Source: an uncultured Eubacteriales bacterium (GTDB taxonomy: Bacteria > Bacillota > Clostridia > Oscillospirales > Acutalibacteraceae). Taken from it: 54,024 bases of DNA. A model generated the notes under the pieces. It did not search any database, was not told where the DNA came from, and was given only the letters and a program-made list of their open reading frames with translations. Of the stretch, positions 1-8,160 are shown in pieces (the stretch's first letter is position 1; each line of letters opens with the position of its first letter). The stretch spans positions 1 to 54,024 of the forward strand of contig ONID01000003.1 of assembly GCA_900317765.1 (NCBI GenBank), written 5' to 3'. A program made the position numbers and the translations under genes.

Positions 1-468
1 GTAAGCCATGGCAGCGATCTTGTCAAGCTCTTCCTTGGTGGCCGCGCCGATGGCGAGAATCTGGGAATCATTGATCATGGGATCGCCCAGAGCGTCATCC
101 TTCAGGCAGTATTCGAGCGTCGGATTGTTGAGCTTGGTGCCTTCTTCTACGCCAAAGCGCTTGGAAAAGCTGCCGGCGGCGGTGTTTCTGATGATAACTT
201 CCAGCGGGACGATCTGCACCTTTTTCACGAGGGTTTCTCTGTCATTAAGCTCTTCAACATAATGGTTGGGAACGCCCTTCTGTTCGAGCAGCTTGCAGAG
301 CATATTGGACATTCTGTTGTTCACAACGCCCTTGCCTGCAATGGTGCCCTTCTTTTCGCCGTTGAATGCGGTCGCGTCGTCCTTGTAGGATACAATGCAG
401 TAATCGGGATCTTCTGTGGCGAAGACCTTCTTGGCCTTGCCTTCGTAAAGCTGTTCTTTTTTCTCCAT
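1..468 (-). CDS. purC: Phosphoribosylaminoimidazole-succinocarboxamide synthase (SAICAR synthetase), 3' part cut by window edge
   Basis: Joins CAIR and aspartate with ATP to give SAICAR in cytoplasmic de novo purine synthesis. The 156 visible residues begin MEKKEQLYEGKAKKVF and contain the family signatures YEGKAKK, VSYKDDATAFNG and VIIRNTAAGSFSKR, all in the order expected for PurC; the C-terminal third lies outside the window. The start is ATG at 468, preceded by AAGGAG about nine bases upstream. It lies 47 bp downstream of glnA on the same strand with no terminator between them, so co-transcription is likely. This would place a glutamine-producing enzyme next to purine synthesis, which consumes glutamine. 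Identification is firm. Confidence 0.96.
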   Translation of the reverse strand, partial: MEKKEQLYEGKAKKVFATEDPDYCIVSYKDDATAFNGEKKGTIAGKGVVNNRMSNMLCKLLEQKGVPNHYVEELNDRETLVKKVQIVPLEVIIRNTAAGSFSKRFGVEEGTKLNNPTLEYCLKDDALGDPMINDSQILAIGAATKEELDKIAAMAY

Positions 469-515
469 GATTTTTTATCTCCTTGCTTTAATAAATTTGA
501 GGTATCGCTTTTGTA

Positions 516-1856
516 TTAATAAATTGAAAGGTATCTGTCTATCTCCCATTCGGTGACGGCTGTGCGGAAGCTGTTCCACTCCGCCTTCTTGCCGGCGACG
601 TAGCTCTTGTAGACATGCTCACCGAGAACGTTCTTGATATATTCGTCAGCCTCCAGAGCGTCCAGCGCTTCCTTGAGGTTGCCCGGAAGACTGTCGATGC
701 CGACGGCCTTTCTGTCCTGTTTGGTCATGGCGTAAATGTCATCGCTGATCTGCTCCACAGGCGTCATGTCGTTCTTGATGCCGTCAAGACCTGCTGCAAT
801 GCAGACCGCAAGTTCGAGATAAGGATTACATGCCGGATCGGGATTGCGCAGCTCCACACGGGTGCCTGCGCCTCTGGATGCGGGAATTCTGATGAGTGCC
901 GAGCGGTTGCTTGCCGACCACGCGATGTAGCAGGGCGCTTCATAACCGGGAACAAGGCGCTTGTAGGAGTTGACAAGGGGATTAGTGATGGCGGCCATGC
1001 CCTTGACGTGCTTCATCAGACCTGCGATAAAGTTGTAGGCGACATGGGAAAGACCCAGACCGTTCGGATCGTTGGCGTCACAGAATGCGTTCTTGCCGTC
1101 GAGCGTGCAGAGCGAAATATTGGTGTGCATACCCGAACCGCAGACGCCGTAACGCGGCTTGGGCATAAAGGTAGCGTAAAGACCGTGACGGTAAGCGACA
1201 GCCTTAACCGTCAGCTTGAATGTCATGATGTTGTCGGCCGTGGTGAGCGCGTCGTCATATTTGAAATCGACCTCGTGCTGCGCCTCGGCGACTTCGTGGT
1301 GAGAGGCCTCTATTTCAAAGCCCATCTGACCGAGCGTCGTGCAGATGTCGCGGCGGCAGTCCTCGCCCATGTCGGTGGGAGCGAGATCGAAGTAGCTTGC
1401 TTCATCGTAGCTGTTGGTTGTGGCGTGACCGTGCTCGTCGGTATCAAAGAGGAAGAATTCCGCTTCCGGTCCGATATTGACAGTATAGCCCATTGCCTCG
1501 GCTTCCTTGAGAACACGCTTGAGAACATATCTCGGATCGCCCTCAAAAGGAGTTCCGTCCGGCTTGTAAACGTCGCAGATGAATCTGGCGACCTTGCCGT
1601 TCTGGGGTCTCCAGGGGAAAATGACGAAGGAATCTATATCGGGTCTCAAGTACATGTCGGATTCCTCGATACGCACAAAGCCCTCGATGGACGAGCCATC
1701 AAACATGCACTGATTATCCAGGCACTTTTCCAACTGGCTCACCGTGATGGCGACGTTCTTCATGTGACCGAAGGTGTCGGTGAACTGAAGACGTATGAAT
1801 TTTACATCCTCTTCCTTGACAATCCTGACAATATCCTCTCTGGTGTACTTTGCCAT
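516..1856 (-). CDS. glnA: Glutamine synthetase, type I-alpha
   Basis: Makes glutamine from glutamate, ammonia and ATP; a cytoplasmic dodecamer in this family. The 446 residues match the usual length of Gram-positive GSI-alpha. Visible landmarks are [19 protein letters not shown] near residue 60, which carries the Arg used for feedback inhibition in the Bacillus enzyme, [24 protein letters not shown], the ATP-loop segment [12 protein letters not shown] and [13 protein letters not shown]. There is no Tyr-adenylylation-type insertion, fitting direct feedback control. I chose ATG 1856 (MAKYTRED) because GGAGG sits 11 bases upstream; an upstream in-frame ATG at 1874 overlaps that ribosome binding site. 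It has its own promoter at 1955-1983 with a palindrome at the predicted start point. Confidence 0.97.
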   Translation of the reverse strand: MAKYTREDIVRIVKEEDVKFIRLQFTDTFGHMKNVAITVSQLEKCLDNQCMFDGSSIEGFVRIEESDMYLRPDIDSFVIFPWRPQNGKVARFICDVYKPDGTPFEGDPRYVLKRVLKEAEAMGYTVNIGPEAEFFLFDTDEHGHATTNSYDEASYFDLAPTDMGEDCRRDICTTLGQMGFEIEASHHEVAEAQHEVDFKYDDALTTADNIMTFKLTVKAVAYRHGLYATFMPKPRYGVCGSGMHTNISLCTLDGKNAFCDANDPNGLGLSHVAYNFIAGLMKHVKGMAAITNPLVNSYKRLVPGYEAPCYIAWSASNRSALIRIPASRGAGTRVELRNPDPACNPYLELAVCIAAGLDGIKNDMTPVEQISDDIYAMTKQDRKAVGIDSLPGNLKEALDALEADEYIKNVLGEHVYKSYVAGKKAEWNSFRTAVTEWEIDRYLSIY

Positions 1857-1954
1857 AAACAAATCAACCTCCAAATGTTCGCTTTAAAAATGAGAAAAAG
1901 GCGTCGCGGAAAAACAACTTTCCCGAACGCCATTGTTCTCCAAAGCATGCTTTG

Positions 1955-1983
1955 ATTTTACCACACCCAAGCCGTCCTGTCAA
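1955..1983 (-). promoter_or_regulatory. Sigma-A-type promoter of glnA
   Basis: On the minus strand TTGACA (1983-1978) and TAAAAT (1960-1955) are separated by exactly 17 bp. The predicted transcription start lies near 1948, inside the 14-bp palindrome CAAAGCATGCTTTG at 1941-1954, which could be an operator. The leader to the glnA ATG is about 90 nt. Confidence 0.75.
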
Positions 1984-2067
1984 TCGGTTCATCACAAATC
2001 CGGCAAATTCTGCCGATTGAACCAAAAGGAAGGAGCCGGTCATATTTTTTTGGCGCAAATAACAATA

Positions 2068-2808
2068 TCACCATTCATTCACCGCGTACATAATGGATAG
2101 GGCAATTCCCCGGTAGAGGTCCCTGGTCAGCGTCTCATATTCGTCTGACATTCCTTTTCCGGCGGCGATGAATTTCGCACTGTCGGTCCATGAATCCTTT
2201 CCGCCGAACACATAGGCCTCGGCAGCAGCCTTCATAAGCCTGCTGCCCGCCGGAAGAGTGAATTCCGAAGCGACATAATCTGATTGCAGCGCTTTCAGCG
2301 CTGCGGAAAAACGGAACGAGAATTCGCTCAGCCTGAGCGTACGTGCCAAGTCCCGAAGGCGTTTCAGAAGTTCTGTCATGTTGTCGGTGACGTCTTTGAA
2401 AACAGGCTTCTCGTGCGTTTTTTCTACCGGAATCTCCAAATACTGCACGATCCATTGATTTTTGACAGAATCGTATGTCCACAGTTTGTTCCACGAGGTC
2501 GCCCTTTCCCCGTAGAAACAGATCATACAGCACTGCACACCGTTCGCCCTGTCCAGTCTTGCAAGGGAATCCAGTTCAAGCGGAATAATCAGCTTGAAGT
2601 CGTCGGCTCCTCTGCGGGACAATTCCCTGAGCCATTCCTCACACGACCCGACATCCATGGCTGCTTGCCCAGCCTTCATAGGCGCAAACCTGAAGCGACG
2701 AATTTCTATATCGGAGCTTTCCGCAAGTGACGGAGCAAACTGTCCGTTTCTGATGTAGTATTTTGCCAGAATCGTCATCCGGCTCATATCGAGCAATTCG
2801 ATGTTCAT
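2068..2808 (-). CDS. Uncharacterised protein, 246 residues
   Basis: I do not recognise a family. The protein begins MNIELLDMSRMTILAKYY and has no signal peptide or membrane segment, so it is probably cytoplasmic. The middle is a mixed region with CCMICFYGER and a Trp-rich stretch (SWNKLWTYDSVKNQWIVQYL), and the C-terminal half is predicted helical (DNMTELLKRLRDLARTLR and later AAAEAYVFGGK). The start is placed at ATG 2808, ten bases after AGGAGG; a GTG two codons upstream is possible but very close to the ribosome binding site. It is transcribed toward glnA, 211 bp away, and is divergent from the membrane protein gene at 3089. Good codon structure and a strong ribosome binding site make it a credible gene. 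Confidence 0.7.
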   Translation of the reverse strand: MNIELLDMSRMTILAKYYIRNGQFAPSLAESSDIEIRRFRFAPMKAGQAAMDVGSCEEWLRELSRRGADDFKLIIPLELDSLARLDRANGVQCCMICFYGERATSWNKLWTYDSVKNQWIVQYLEIPVEKTHEKPVFKDVTDNMTELLKRLRDLARTLRLSEFSFRFSAALKALQSDYVASEFTLPAGSRLMKAAAEAYVFGGKDSWTDSAKFIAAGKGMSDEYETLTRDLYRGIALSIMYAVNEW

Positions 2809-2955
2809 TTTCACATATCCTCCTGACGGGAAAAACACATTTCTATACAATAATAGCATATAATACTTCCAATATCAAGTGCATTTTGTACGAAATGCCC
2901 GCTGCGAAATGAGCCACTGCATCGGTCATTTTTTTCTAAAAAAATAAAAATATTG

Positions 2956-2984
2956 TTGACAAAGCGTTAATAATATGTTAATAT
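2956..2984 (+). promoter_or_regulatory. Probable promoter upstream of the 3089 gene
   Basis: A perfect TTGACA at 2956-2961 is followed after 17 bp by TAATAT (2979-2984), a weaker -10. It lies about 105 bp upstream of the coding start in the divergent spacer. Confidence 0.5.
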
Positions 2985-3088
2985 AAATTGTAATGTGGTG
3001 CTGTTGCGGTGGGAACATTGTCAACAAATTAACTATAATTCGTTGCTTGATGAACGATTAGCCACATTTGAAAGGATTTGGAAACGGA

Positions 3089-3892
3089 ATGCTCAACAAG
3101 CTTTTAAAAAGCCTGCTGGTCATATGCGGCACAATTGCATTTTGCGCGCTTCTGGGAATCATTTTCTTCAGCGGAAGCTTCGGCGCAATGCTGCCCGAAA
3201 ACCTGACAAAGCTATTTTATCCCGGACTTGTGATCACGGTAATCGGTCTGTTGCTTTCACTGACTTCGGCAATCTTCATACTTAGGTTTTTTATCTTTTT
3301 CACCCGCACAAGGGTAGTCGATTCGGACGGCAACGTTCTGAGCGACAATAAGGATTTCACGCTCGGCTCTGTAAAAGTGCATCCAATCCTGATGACAGCC
3401 GGCGTAGTCCTGCTCAGTATGGCTGTTTTGGGACTCGGCTTCGGCATGATCTTTGATAATCTCACGGTATACACCGTAAGGCTGTTTACCATTGCCGCCG
3501 TTTTGCTGGCAATCGCGGGAACCATCTTCCTGTTTTCGGTCATTCGGCACAAGATTCGACGCCGTTTCGCGTGGATTGCTTCGGGCATAATCGGTTTTTT
3601 CGCACTGATCGTTATTTTTGCAGCGATACCGGCAGTAAGGGATCTGTCCGTAGAAGAAAGCGACCTTACAGCCATTACTGCGACGGTGGTTGAGACCTCC
3701 TCTTACTCCGGATTCCTCTCCGGTCCGGGCAAATCCGTGATCCGGATCAAAGGCACCAGCGGTGAGATGATAACACTGCGATACAACGGCGGACGTCGCG
3801 CATTCCGTGTGGGCGGAAAATACACCTTTTATTACCTGCCCAGAACCCACCTCATCAGAAAATTCAATCCCACAGAAACTCTTCCATACTGA
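3089..3892 (+). CDS. Five-pass membrane protein with C-terminal soluble domain, function unknown
   Basis: The 267-residue protein has five hydrophobic segments. The first runs from near residue 5 (LLKSLLVICGTIAFCALLG), followed by the LFYPGLVITVIGLLLSL, LMTAGVVLLSMAVLGLGF, LFTIAAVLLAIAGTIFLF and WIASGIIGFFALIVIFAAIP segments. A C-terminal domain of about 80 residues is beta-rich (ATVVETSSYSGFLSGPGKS, then IRIKGTSGEMITLRYNGG) and resembles small OB-like or DUF3592-type modules in outline only. The start is uncertain: ATG 3089 is used, but an in-frame TTG at 3068 also exists and neither has a good ribosome binding site. A terminator follows immediately, so this is a monocistronic unit upstream of the germination operon. 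No function is assigned. Confidence 0.72.
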   Translation: MLNKLLKSLLVICGTIAFCALLGIIFFSGSFGAMLPENLTKLFYPGLVITVIGLLLSLTSAIFILRFFIFFTRTRVVDSDGNVLSDNKDFTLGSVKVHPILMTAGVVLLSMAVLGLGFGMIFDNLTVYTVRLFTIAAVLLAIAGTIFLFSVIRHKIRRRFAWIASGIIGFFALIVIFAAIPAVRDLSVEESDLTAITATVVETSSYSGFLSGPGKSVIRIKGTSGEMITLRYNGGRRAFRVGGKYTFYYLPRTHLIRKFNPTETLPY

Positions 3893-3904
3893 CCTTTTTC
3901 ATCA

Positions 3905-3937
3905 ACCGGAACGCTTTCCACGCGCTCCGGTTTTTTT
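3905..3937 (+). terminator. Rho-independent terminator
   Basis: A 10-bp stem (ACCGGAACGC with GCGCTCCGGT, one G-U pair) with a 7-nt loop is followed by a run of seven T. It ends the 3089 transcript. Confidence 0.85.
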
Positions 3938-4020
3938 GTTTTTGACGGATAATTCATGCAGACGTGGAAAAAATACAAATATGCGAGGAGCCAATTTCAC
4001 AGCCAAAAGGAGGTCTTTCA

Positions 4021-5607
4021 TTGGCGGGCAAGTTGATTTTTGATCTGATCGGTTTTTCTCAGCCAAAAAGCCTTACAGATGTGCATGATGACGAAAATCA
4101 TGACACACCTCAGGAACAGATGCTTTTTGACATCAGTCCGGAATACGATATGTCCGTTTCCACCGATTATCAGAGCAACCTGGACTACTGTACCCGGCTG
4201 AAGGGGAAGAACGCTGACCTGCTGATACGCGAATTCACGCTTGCTGACGGACGGCGAAGCTTCCTGCTGCTGGTGGACGGAATGTGCTCCAAGCAGAGCG
4301 CCGAACAGAATCTCATTCTTCCCGCCATGCAGCTGAAACTAAGCACAAGTCCCGACAATATCCCTCCCATGAAGCAGCTTTCCTCCATTATCCTGAATAC
4401 CGAACTGAGCGAGCAGTCCAGTCTTTCCAAGGGATTCATCGCCGCGCTGACAGGCGACCTCTTCCTTTGCGTAGAGGGACTGAACGTCGGCTTTGTCATA
4501 GGGGCACGAAGCATTGAATCCCGTTCGGTCTCACCGAGCGAAACGGCAGGCTCCGTGGTGGGACCTCACGAAGGCTTCACCGAAAACCTCCGCACCAACA
4601 CCGCACTCATTCGCAGGCGCATTTCCGACCCGAATCTGACCATCGAGATGTTGCAGGTGGGACTGCGTTCACACACTGCCGTTGCGCTCTGCTACATCAA
4701 CGGGGTCACCAATCCGGAACTCCCGGACACCCTGCGGCGCAGCATTCAGAGCATTACCGTCGATCTGATCAACGATTCCGGCGAACTTGCCCAGCTGATC
4801 GAACAGTATCCTCTCAGCCCGCTGCCGCAGATAGACGGCACGGAAAAACCCGACGCGGCAGCGGCGGAAATCTGTCAGGGACGCGCCGCCATTATCGTCA
4901 ACGGCAGTCCTTATGTGCTGCTTGCTCCGGCGACAGTGTCCTCCATGATGCAGGTGACGGAGGACAGGTACCAGCGCTGGACATATTCTTCTTTCCTCAA
5001 AATACTGCGATGGTTTTCGTTCGTCATTTCGGTCACCGCGCCGTCGCTTTACGTTGCCGTCGTCGCTTACAATCCCGGATTGCTCCCCGTCGATCTGCTG
5101 CTGCTCACCGCAGCCAACCGGATCAACGTTCCCTTCAGCGCGGTAACGGAGGTCGTTATCATGGAGTTTTTCATAGAGCTGCTGCGGGAGGCAAGTATTC
5201 GCCTGCCGGGCAGAATCAGCGCCGCCATGTCCATTGTGGGCGGTCTTATTGTGGGAGATGCTGCCATTCGGGCAGGGCTGGTCAGTCCGCTGCTGATCAT
5301 TATCATCGGACTGACCTCGCTGACCTCCTTCGTCATTCCTTCCTATGAACTGGCGTCTTCCCTGCGCCTGGTGAAATACTTCCTGCTTGCACTCTCCGCT
5401 GTTTTCGGAATATTTGGACTGACCGTCGGTCTGGTGCTGTTTGTCTCTCAGCTTTGCGCACTGTATTCCTACGGCACGGAATTCACCGCGCCATTTTCTC
5501 CCGCTTCCAGCAAGGGATTTGTCGAAAGCATCATAGAGCTTCCGATCTTCCGCCGCGACACACGACCCGAATATTACGAGCCGATTGATCTTATACGAAT
5601 GAAGTGA
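4021..5607 (+). CDS. Spore germinant receptor A subunit, GerA/SpoVAF family
   Basis: Large subunit of a GerA-type receptor in the inner spore membrane, which senses germinants and triggers ion and dipicolinate release. It has 528 residues, close to the usual 480-550. A hydrophilic N-terminal half (about 1-330) is followed by membrane segments and the strongly conserved core VVIMEFFIELLREASIRLPG, then GGLIVGDAAIRAGLVSP and FVIPSYELASSLRL, all typical of this family. The start is TTG 4021, seven bases after AGGAGG; the frame is open to a GTG at 3964 that has no ribosome binding site. First gene of a tightly packed A-B-C-D operon in which each junction overlaps by four bases. Such operons are forespore-expressed in known species; I could not find a convincing sigma-G promoter here. 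Confidence 0.93.
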   Translation: MAGKLIFDLIGFSQPKSLTDVHDDENHDTPQEQMLFDISPEYDMSVSTDYQSNLDYCTRLKGKNADLLIREFTLADGRRSFLLLVDGMCSKQSAEQNLILPAMQLKLSTSPDNIPPMKQLSSIILNTELSEQSSLSKGFIAALTGDLFLCVEGLNVGFVIGARSIESRSVSPSETAGSVVGPHEGFTENLRTNTALIRRRISDPNLTIEMLQVGLRSHTAVALCYINGVTNPELPDTLRRSIQSITVDLINDSGELAQLIEQYPLSPLPQIDGTEKPDAAAAEICQGRAAIIVNGSPYVLLAPATVSSMMQVTEDRYQRWTYSSFLKILRWFSFVISVTAPSLYVAVVAYNPGLLPVDLLLLTAANRINVPFSAVTEVVIMEFFIELLREASIRLPGRISAAMSIVGGLIVGDAAIRAGLVSPLLIIIIGLTSLTSFVIPSYELASSLRLVKYFLLALSAVFGIFGLTVGLVLFVSQLCALYSYGTEFTAPFSPASSKGFVESIIELPIFRRDTRPEYYEPIDLIRMK

Positions 5608-6698
5608 TCTCTGTGAACGAAACAGTCAGCAAGAATTCCGCTTTTTCCGAGTGGCAGCTCACCGTGCTTGTGATGACGTCGGGAATGTGCGGCATGTATC
5701 TCTATCCCGACAGCTTCGGCAGGTGGTCGGCCGTAACGCTCCTTCTCTCGATAGCGCTCACGCTCATCTCCATGGGTATGCTTGCACGGTGTTTTTCGCT
5801 CAGCGAAAGCAAATCCTTTCCCGGACTACTGCGGGAATATCTGGGAACAATCCCTGCAAAGATCGTTTTAGGCGGAGCCGCAGTGTATTTCGCAGCCGAA
5901 ATTTGCCGCGTCTCGGTGAAGCAGACACAGATGACCGGGCTGTTCCTGCTGGAAAAGACCCCTCCGCAGGTCATTCCCGCAGTTACACTGCTAACCGTCT
6001 GCTTTATTATCACATCCGGAATCCGTCAGGTGTCGAGAACTGCCGAGCTGCTTTTTCCGGCGATTGCTATTCCCTTGCTGTTTATTCTCGCCATGGGCTT
6101 TTTCTCGCTGGACTACGGTGAACTGCTGCCGCTTCTCAGCCCCGAAGAGCTTCCGGTCGGCACGCTGCCTGAATGGCTTTCACCTCTCGGAGGAATAACG
6201 GCTGCGGCATACTTCGCGGGATACTACGAAAAGAAAAGGCTCCGGCGATGTCTGCTATCCGGTTCAGCGGCACTGGCCGCGCTCTGCATCGGCGTGCTTC
6301 TCTGCTGCGTGGGCGTGTTCTCGATTGAAGGCACAAAGCACCTTGCCTTTCCGCTGACTGAGCTTTCGCGTGTGGTGAGCATCGGCAACATAACCCTCAA
6401 TCACCGCTTCGACATTCTGTATATCATGATTTACAACGCCGTTACACTGCTTTCGGCGGGGATCCTGCTTTACTGCTGCTGCATTTCGCTCTGCGGGGTG
6501 TTCAATGTCAAGAGCCACAGTGTATTCAACTTCCTGCTGCTGCCGGTCATTTACATTTTCTCCTATCTGAGCCTGTCGGACGAGACAATTGCGGTTGTCA
6601 TCGCGGACTGGGGAAAAATGATTCTTCTGTTTGGCGTGATACCGGCCGTTTATTTTGTGGCAAACCGGAAATCGAAAAAGGGAGTAACCAAAACATGA
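5604..6698 (+). CDS. Spore germinant receptor B subunit, GerAB-type permease-like protein
   Basis: Member of the spore germination branch of the APC transporter superfamily; the B subunit is the germinant-binding membrane component of the receptor. It has 364 residues with about ten hydrophobic segments, beginning with the conserved WQLTVLVMTSGMCGMYLYP region and followed by EYLGTIPAKIVLGGAAVYF. The GTG start at 5604 overlaps the TGA stop of the A-subunit gene (GTGA), so translation is probably coupled; a second GTG at 5613 is an alternative. The length agrees with the family norm of about 365. The short N-terminus before the first membrane segment is normal. Confidence 0.92.
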   Translation: MISVNETVSKNSAFSEWQLTVLVMTSGMCGMYLYPDSFGRWSAVTLLLSIALTLISMGMLARCFSLSESKSFPGLLREYLGTIPAKIVLGGAAVYFAAEICRVSVKQTQMTGLFLLEKTPPQVIPAVTLLTVCFIITSGIRQVSRTAELLFPAIAIPLLFILAMGFFSLDYGELLPLLSPEELPVGTLPEWLSPLGGITAAAYFAGYYEKKRLRRCLLSGSAALAALCIGVLLCCVGVFSIEGTKHLAFPLTELSRVVSIGNITLNHRFDILYIMIYNAVTLLSAGILLYCCCISLCGVFNVKSHSVFNFLLLPVIYIFSYLSLSDETIAVVIADWGKMILLFGVIPAVYFVANRKSKKGVTKT

Positions 6699-7852
6699 GA
6701 ATAATGCCAAAAACTACACGTCTGCTGCTTTCGGGAATATGCATTTTCTTCGTTCTGGTCATGACTGGCTGCTGGGACGACGCGGAGATCAACGGTCGTG
6801 CTTTTGTACTTGGATTCGGCGCGGACAGCGATAACGAGGGCTATAAATTCACCTTTCAGCTTGCGATACCTGTCAGTGGAGAGAGCGATTCCGCCGGTTC
6901 CATCGAATACGCCAACCTCTCCGTGAACGAAGTCACTCCCGCAGCAGCTGTACGCAGTCTGGAAAAGAACCTCGGGAGAGAAATCAATTTTGAACAGCTC
7001 AGTATTATCGTGATCGGCGAGGAACTTTCACGCAAAAGCTTTACCGGATTGACCGATTACTTTTTCCGAAGGGCTTCGGTCCGCAGGCAGAGCTGTATTG
7101 CGATCTGTGAGGGAAGCGTAAGCGACTTCTTCTCCGCCTCGGCAACCGACAAAGCCATTTCGATAGACGCGGCAAGCACACTGCAAAGCTATGATGCGGG
7201 CAAGGGAAATATCTCCATGAATCTCTTCTCGCTATACAAGAAACTGATCAACCGGGACGAATTCTTCCTTCCCAGGATTTCCGCCGCCGAGCAGGAAGAA
7301 GGGAAAGCAGACCATGCAATGAAATCCACACTCAACCTGTCGGGTGCTTCGGCTTACGGGTCAAAGGGAGAATACCGCGGCGATCTGAACGCGGACGAGC
7401 TGGAACTGATGCTGCTGACCAGCGGTTCGGGAACCGGAGGAGCGCTTGCCGTTTACGACGAACAAAGTCACCGCTATTGCTGCGAGATCAGGCAGTCGCA
7501 TTGCAGCGTGAAATGCAGCATAATCGGCAACACGCCTGCCTTCCGTCTGAAGCTGGAACTGGTACTGGTACCGCTCGACGCGGGAGGAATTGACGGCGGA
7601 GGCTACACGCCGGAATCACTCCGGCGTATCTCCCGGAGTGCGGAACAAACGGTCAGCGCCCGTCTTGAAGCCCTTGCGATCAAGAGCAGAACCGCTGTCG
7701 GCTCATCGGCTTTCGGATTGCAGGACATCATCAGACAGAGACAGCCCGGGTGGTACGGGCGCTACGGTGACCAATGGGAGAGCATTTATCCCGGGGCAGA
7801 AATACTCATCACGGTAAATTGCACCGTTGCGGGAGGCGGTATCACAAAATGA
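6695..7852 (+). CDS. Spore germinant receptor C subunit, Ger(x)C lipoprotein
   Basis: Lipid-anchored subunit on the outer face of the inner spore membrane, required for receptor function. The 385-residue precursor has a signal peptide ending in lipobox VMTGC with the lipidated Cys at residue 26, directly followed by the family hallmark CWDDAEINGRAFVLGFGAD. Other family features are FEQLSIIVIGEELS near residue 105 and a C-terminal segment with WYGRYGDQWESIYP. ATG 6695 overlaps the B-subunit stop (ATGA) and has GGGAG ten bases upstream. The predicted diacylglyceryl anchor depends on Lgt, as known for GerAC proteins. Confidence 0.93.
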   Translation: MRIMPKTTRLLLSGICIFFVLVMTGCWDDAEINGRAFVLGFGADSDNEGYKFTFQLAIPVSGESDSAGSIEYANLSVNEVTPAAAVRSLEKNLGREINFEQLSIIVIGEELSRKSFTGLTDYFFRRASVRRQSCIAICEGSVSDFFSASATDKAISIDAASTLQSYDAGKGNISMNLFSLYKKLINRDEFFLPRISAAEQEEGKADHAMKSTLNLSGASAYGSKGEYRGDLNADELELMLLTSGSGTGGALAVYDEQSHRYCCEIRQSHCSVKCSIIGNTPAFRLKLELVLVPLDAGGIDGGGYTPESLRRISRSAEQTVSARLEALAIKSRTAVGSSAFGLQDIIRQRQPGWYGRYGDQWESIYPGAEILITVNCTVAGGGITK

Positions 7853-8049
7853 AGATTGAATTACCCACAGCGGTCATTGTTCTGCTTGTCATCGCATGGC
7901 TTGGACAGGTGCGGCTGTACAGAGGGATGCAGAATAACAGATTTGCCCCGGACGATCAGTTCGCTGTTGAACGTGCAATCGCCAAATACGGTGGAACGGC
8001 GTGTCTTTTCACTGCCATAGCCCTCTTTTTCATTCAGTTCGTGTGCTGA
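7849..8049 (+). CDS. Small two-pass membrane protein, D-type germinant receptor subunit candidate
   Basis: A 66-residue protein starting at ATG 7849, overlapping the C-subunit stop by four bases. It has two hydrophobic segments, LPTAVIVLLVIAWLGQVRLY (about 5-24) and GGTACLFTAIALFFIQFVC (48-66), joined by a charged loop. Bacillus germination operons often carry a D gene encoding a two-pass protein of roughly 65-85 residues that modulates receptor activity; size, topology and position agree, but sequence identity is not something I can test here. The longer frame from 7774 runs inside the C gene and is not needed. The stop codon lies within a 12-bp tandem duplication (8043-8066). Confidence 0.8.
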   Translation: MKIELPTAVIVLLVIAWLGQVRLYRGMQNNRFAPDDQFAVERAIAKYGGTACLFTAIALFFIQFVC

Positions 8050-8088
8050 AATTTGTGCTGAAATTTTTTAAAAATATCCGTCAGGTGC

Positions 8089-8117
8089 TTTACTTTTTTG
8101 CAGATATAATGTATAAT
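8089..8117 (+). promoter_or_regulatory. Sigma-A-type promoter of prfB
   Basis: TTTACT at 8089-8094, 17-bp spacer, TATAAT at 8112-8117; a second TATAAT at 8105-8110 lies just upstream. The -35 block CTTTACTTTTTT is repeated exactly in the promoter at 9829-9857. Confidence 0.75.
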
Positions 8118-8160
8118 TATTTTTATATGAACTAAACAATGAAAGGCTGAAACAATCATT

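Noticed and set aside
615..1955. 446-codon open frame on the plus strand opposite glnA
   Set aside because: It is the antisense shadow of a highly conserved glutamine synthetase gene; no ribosome binding site and no recognisable domain.
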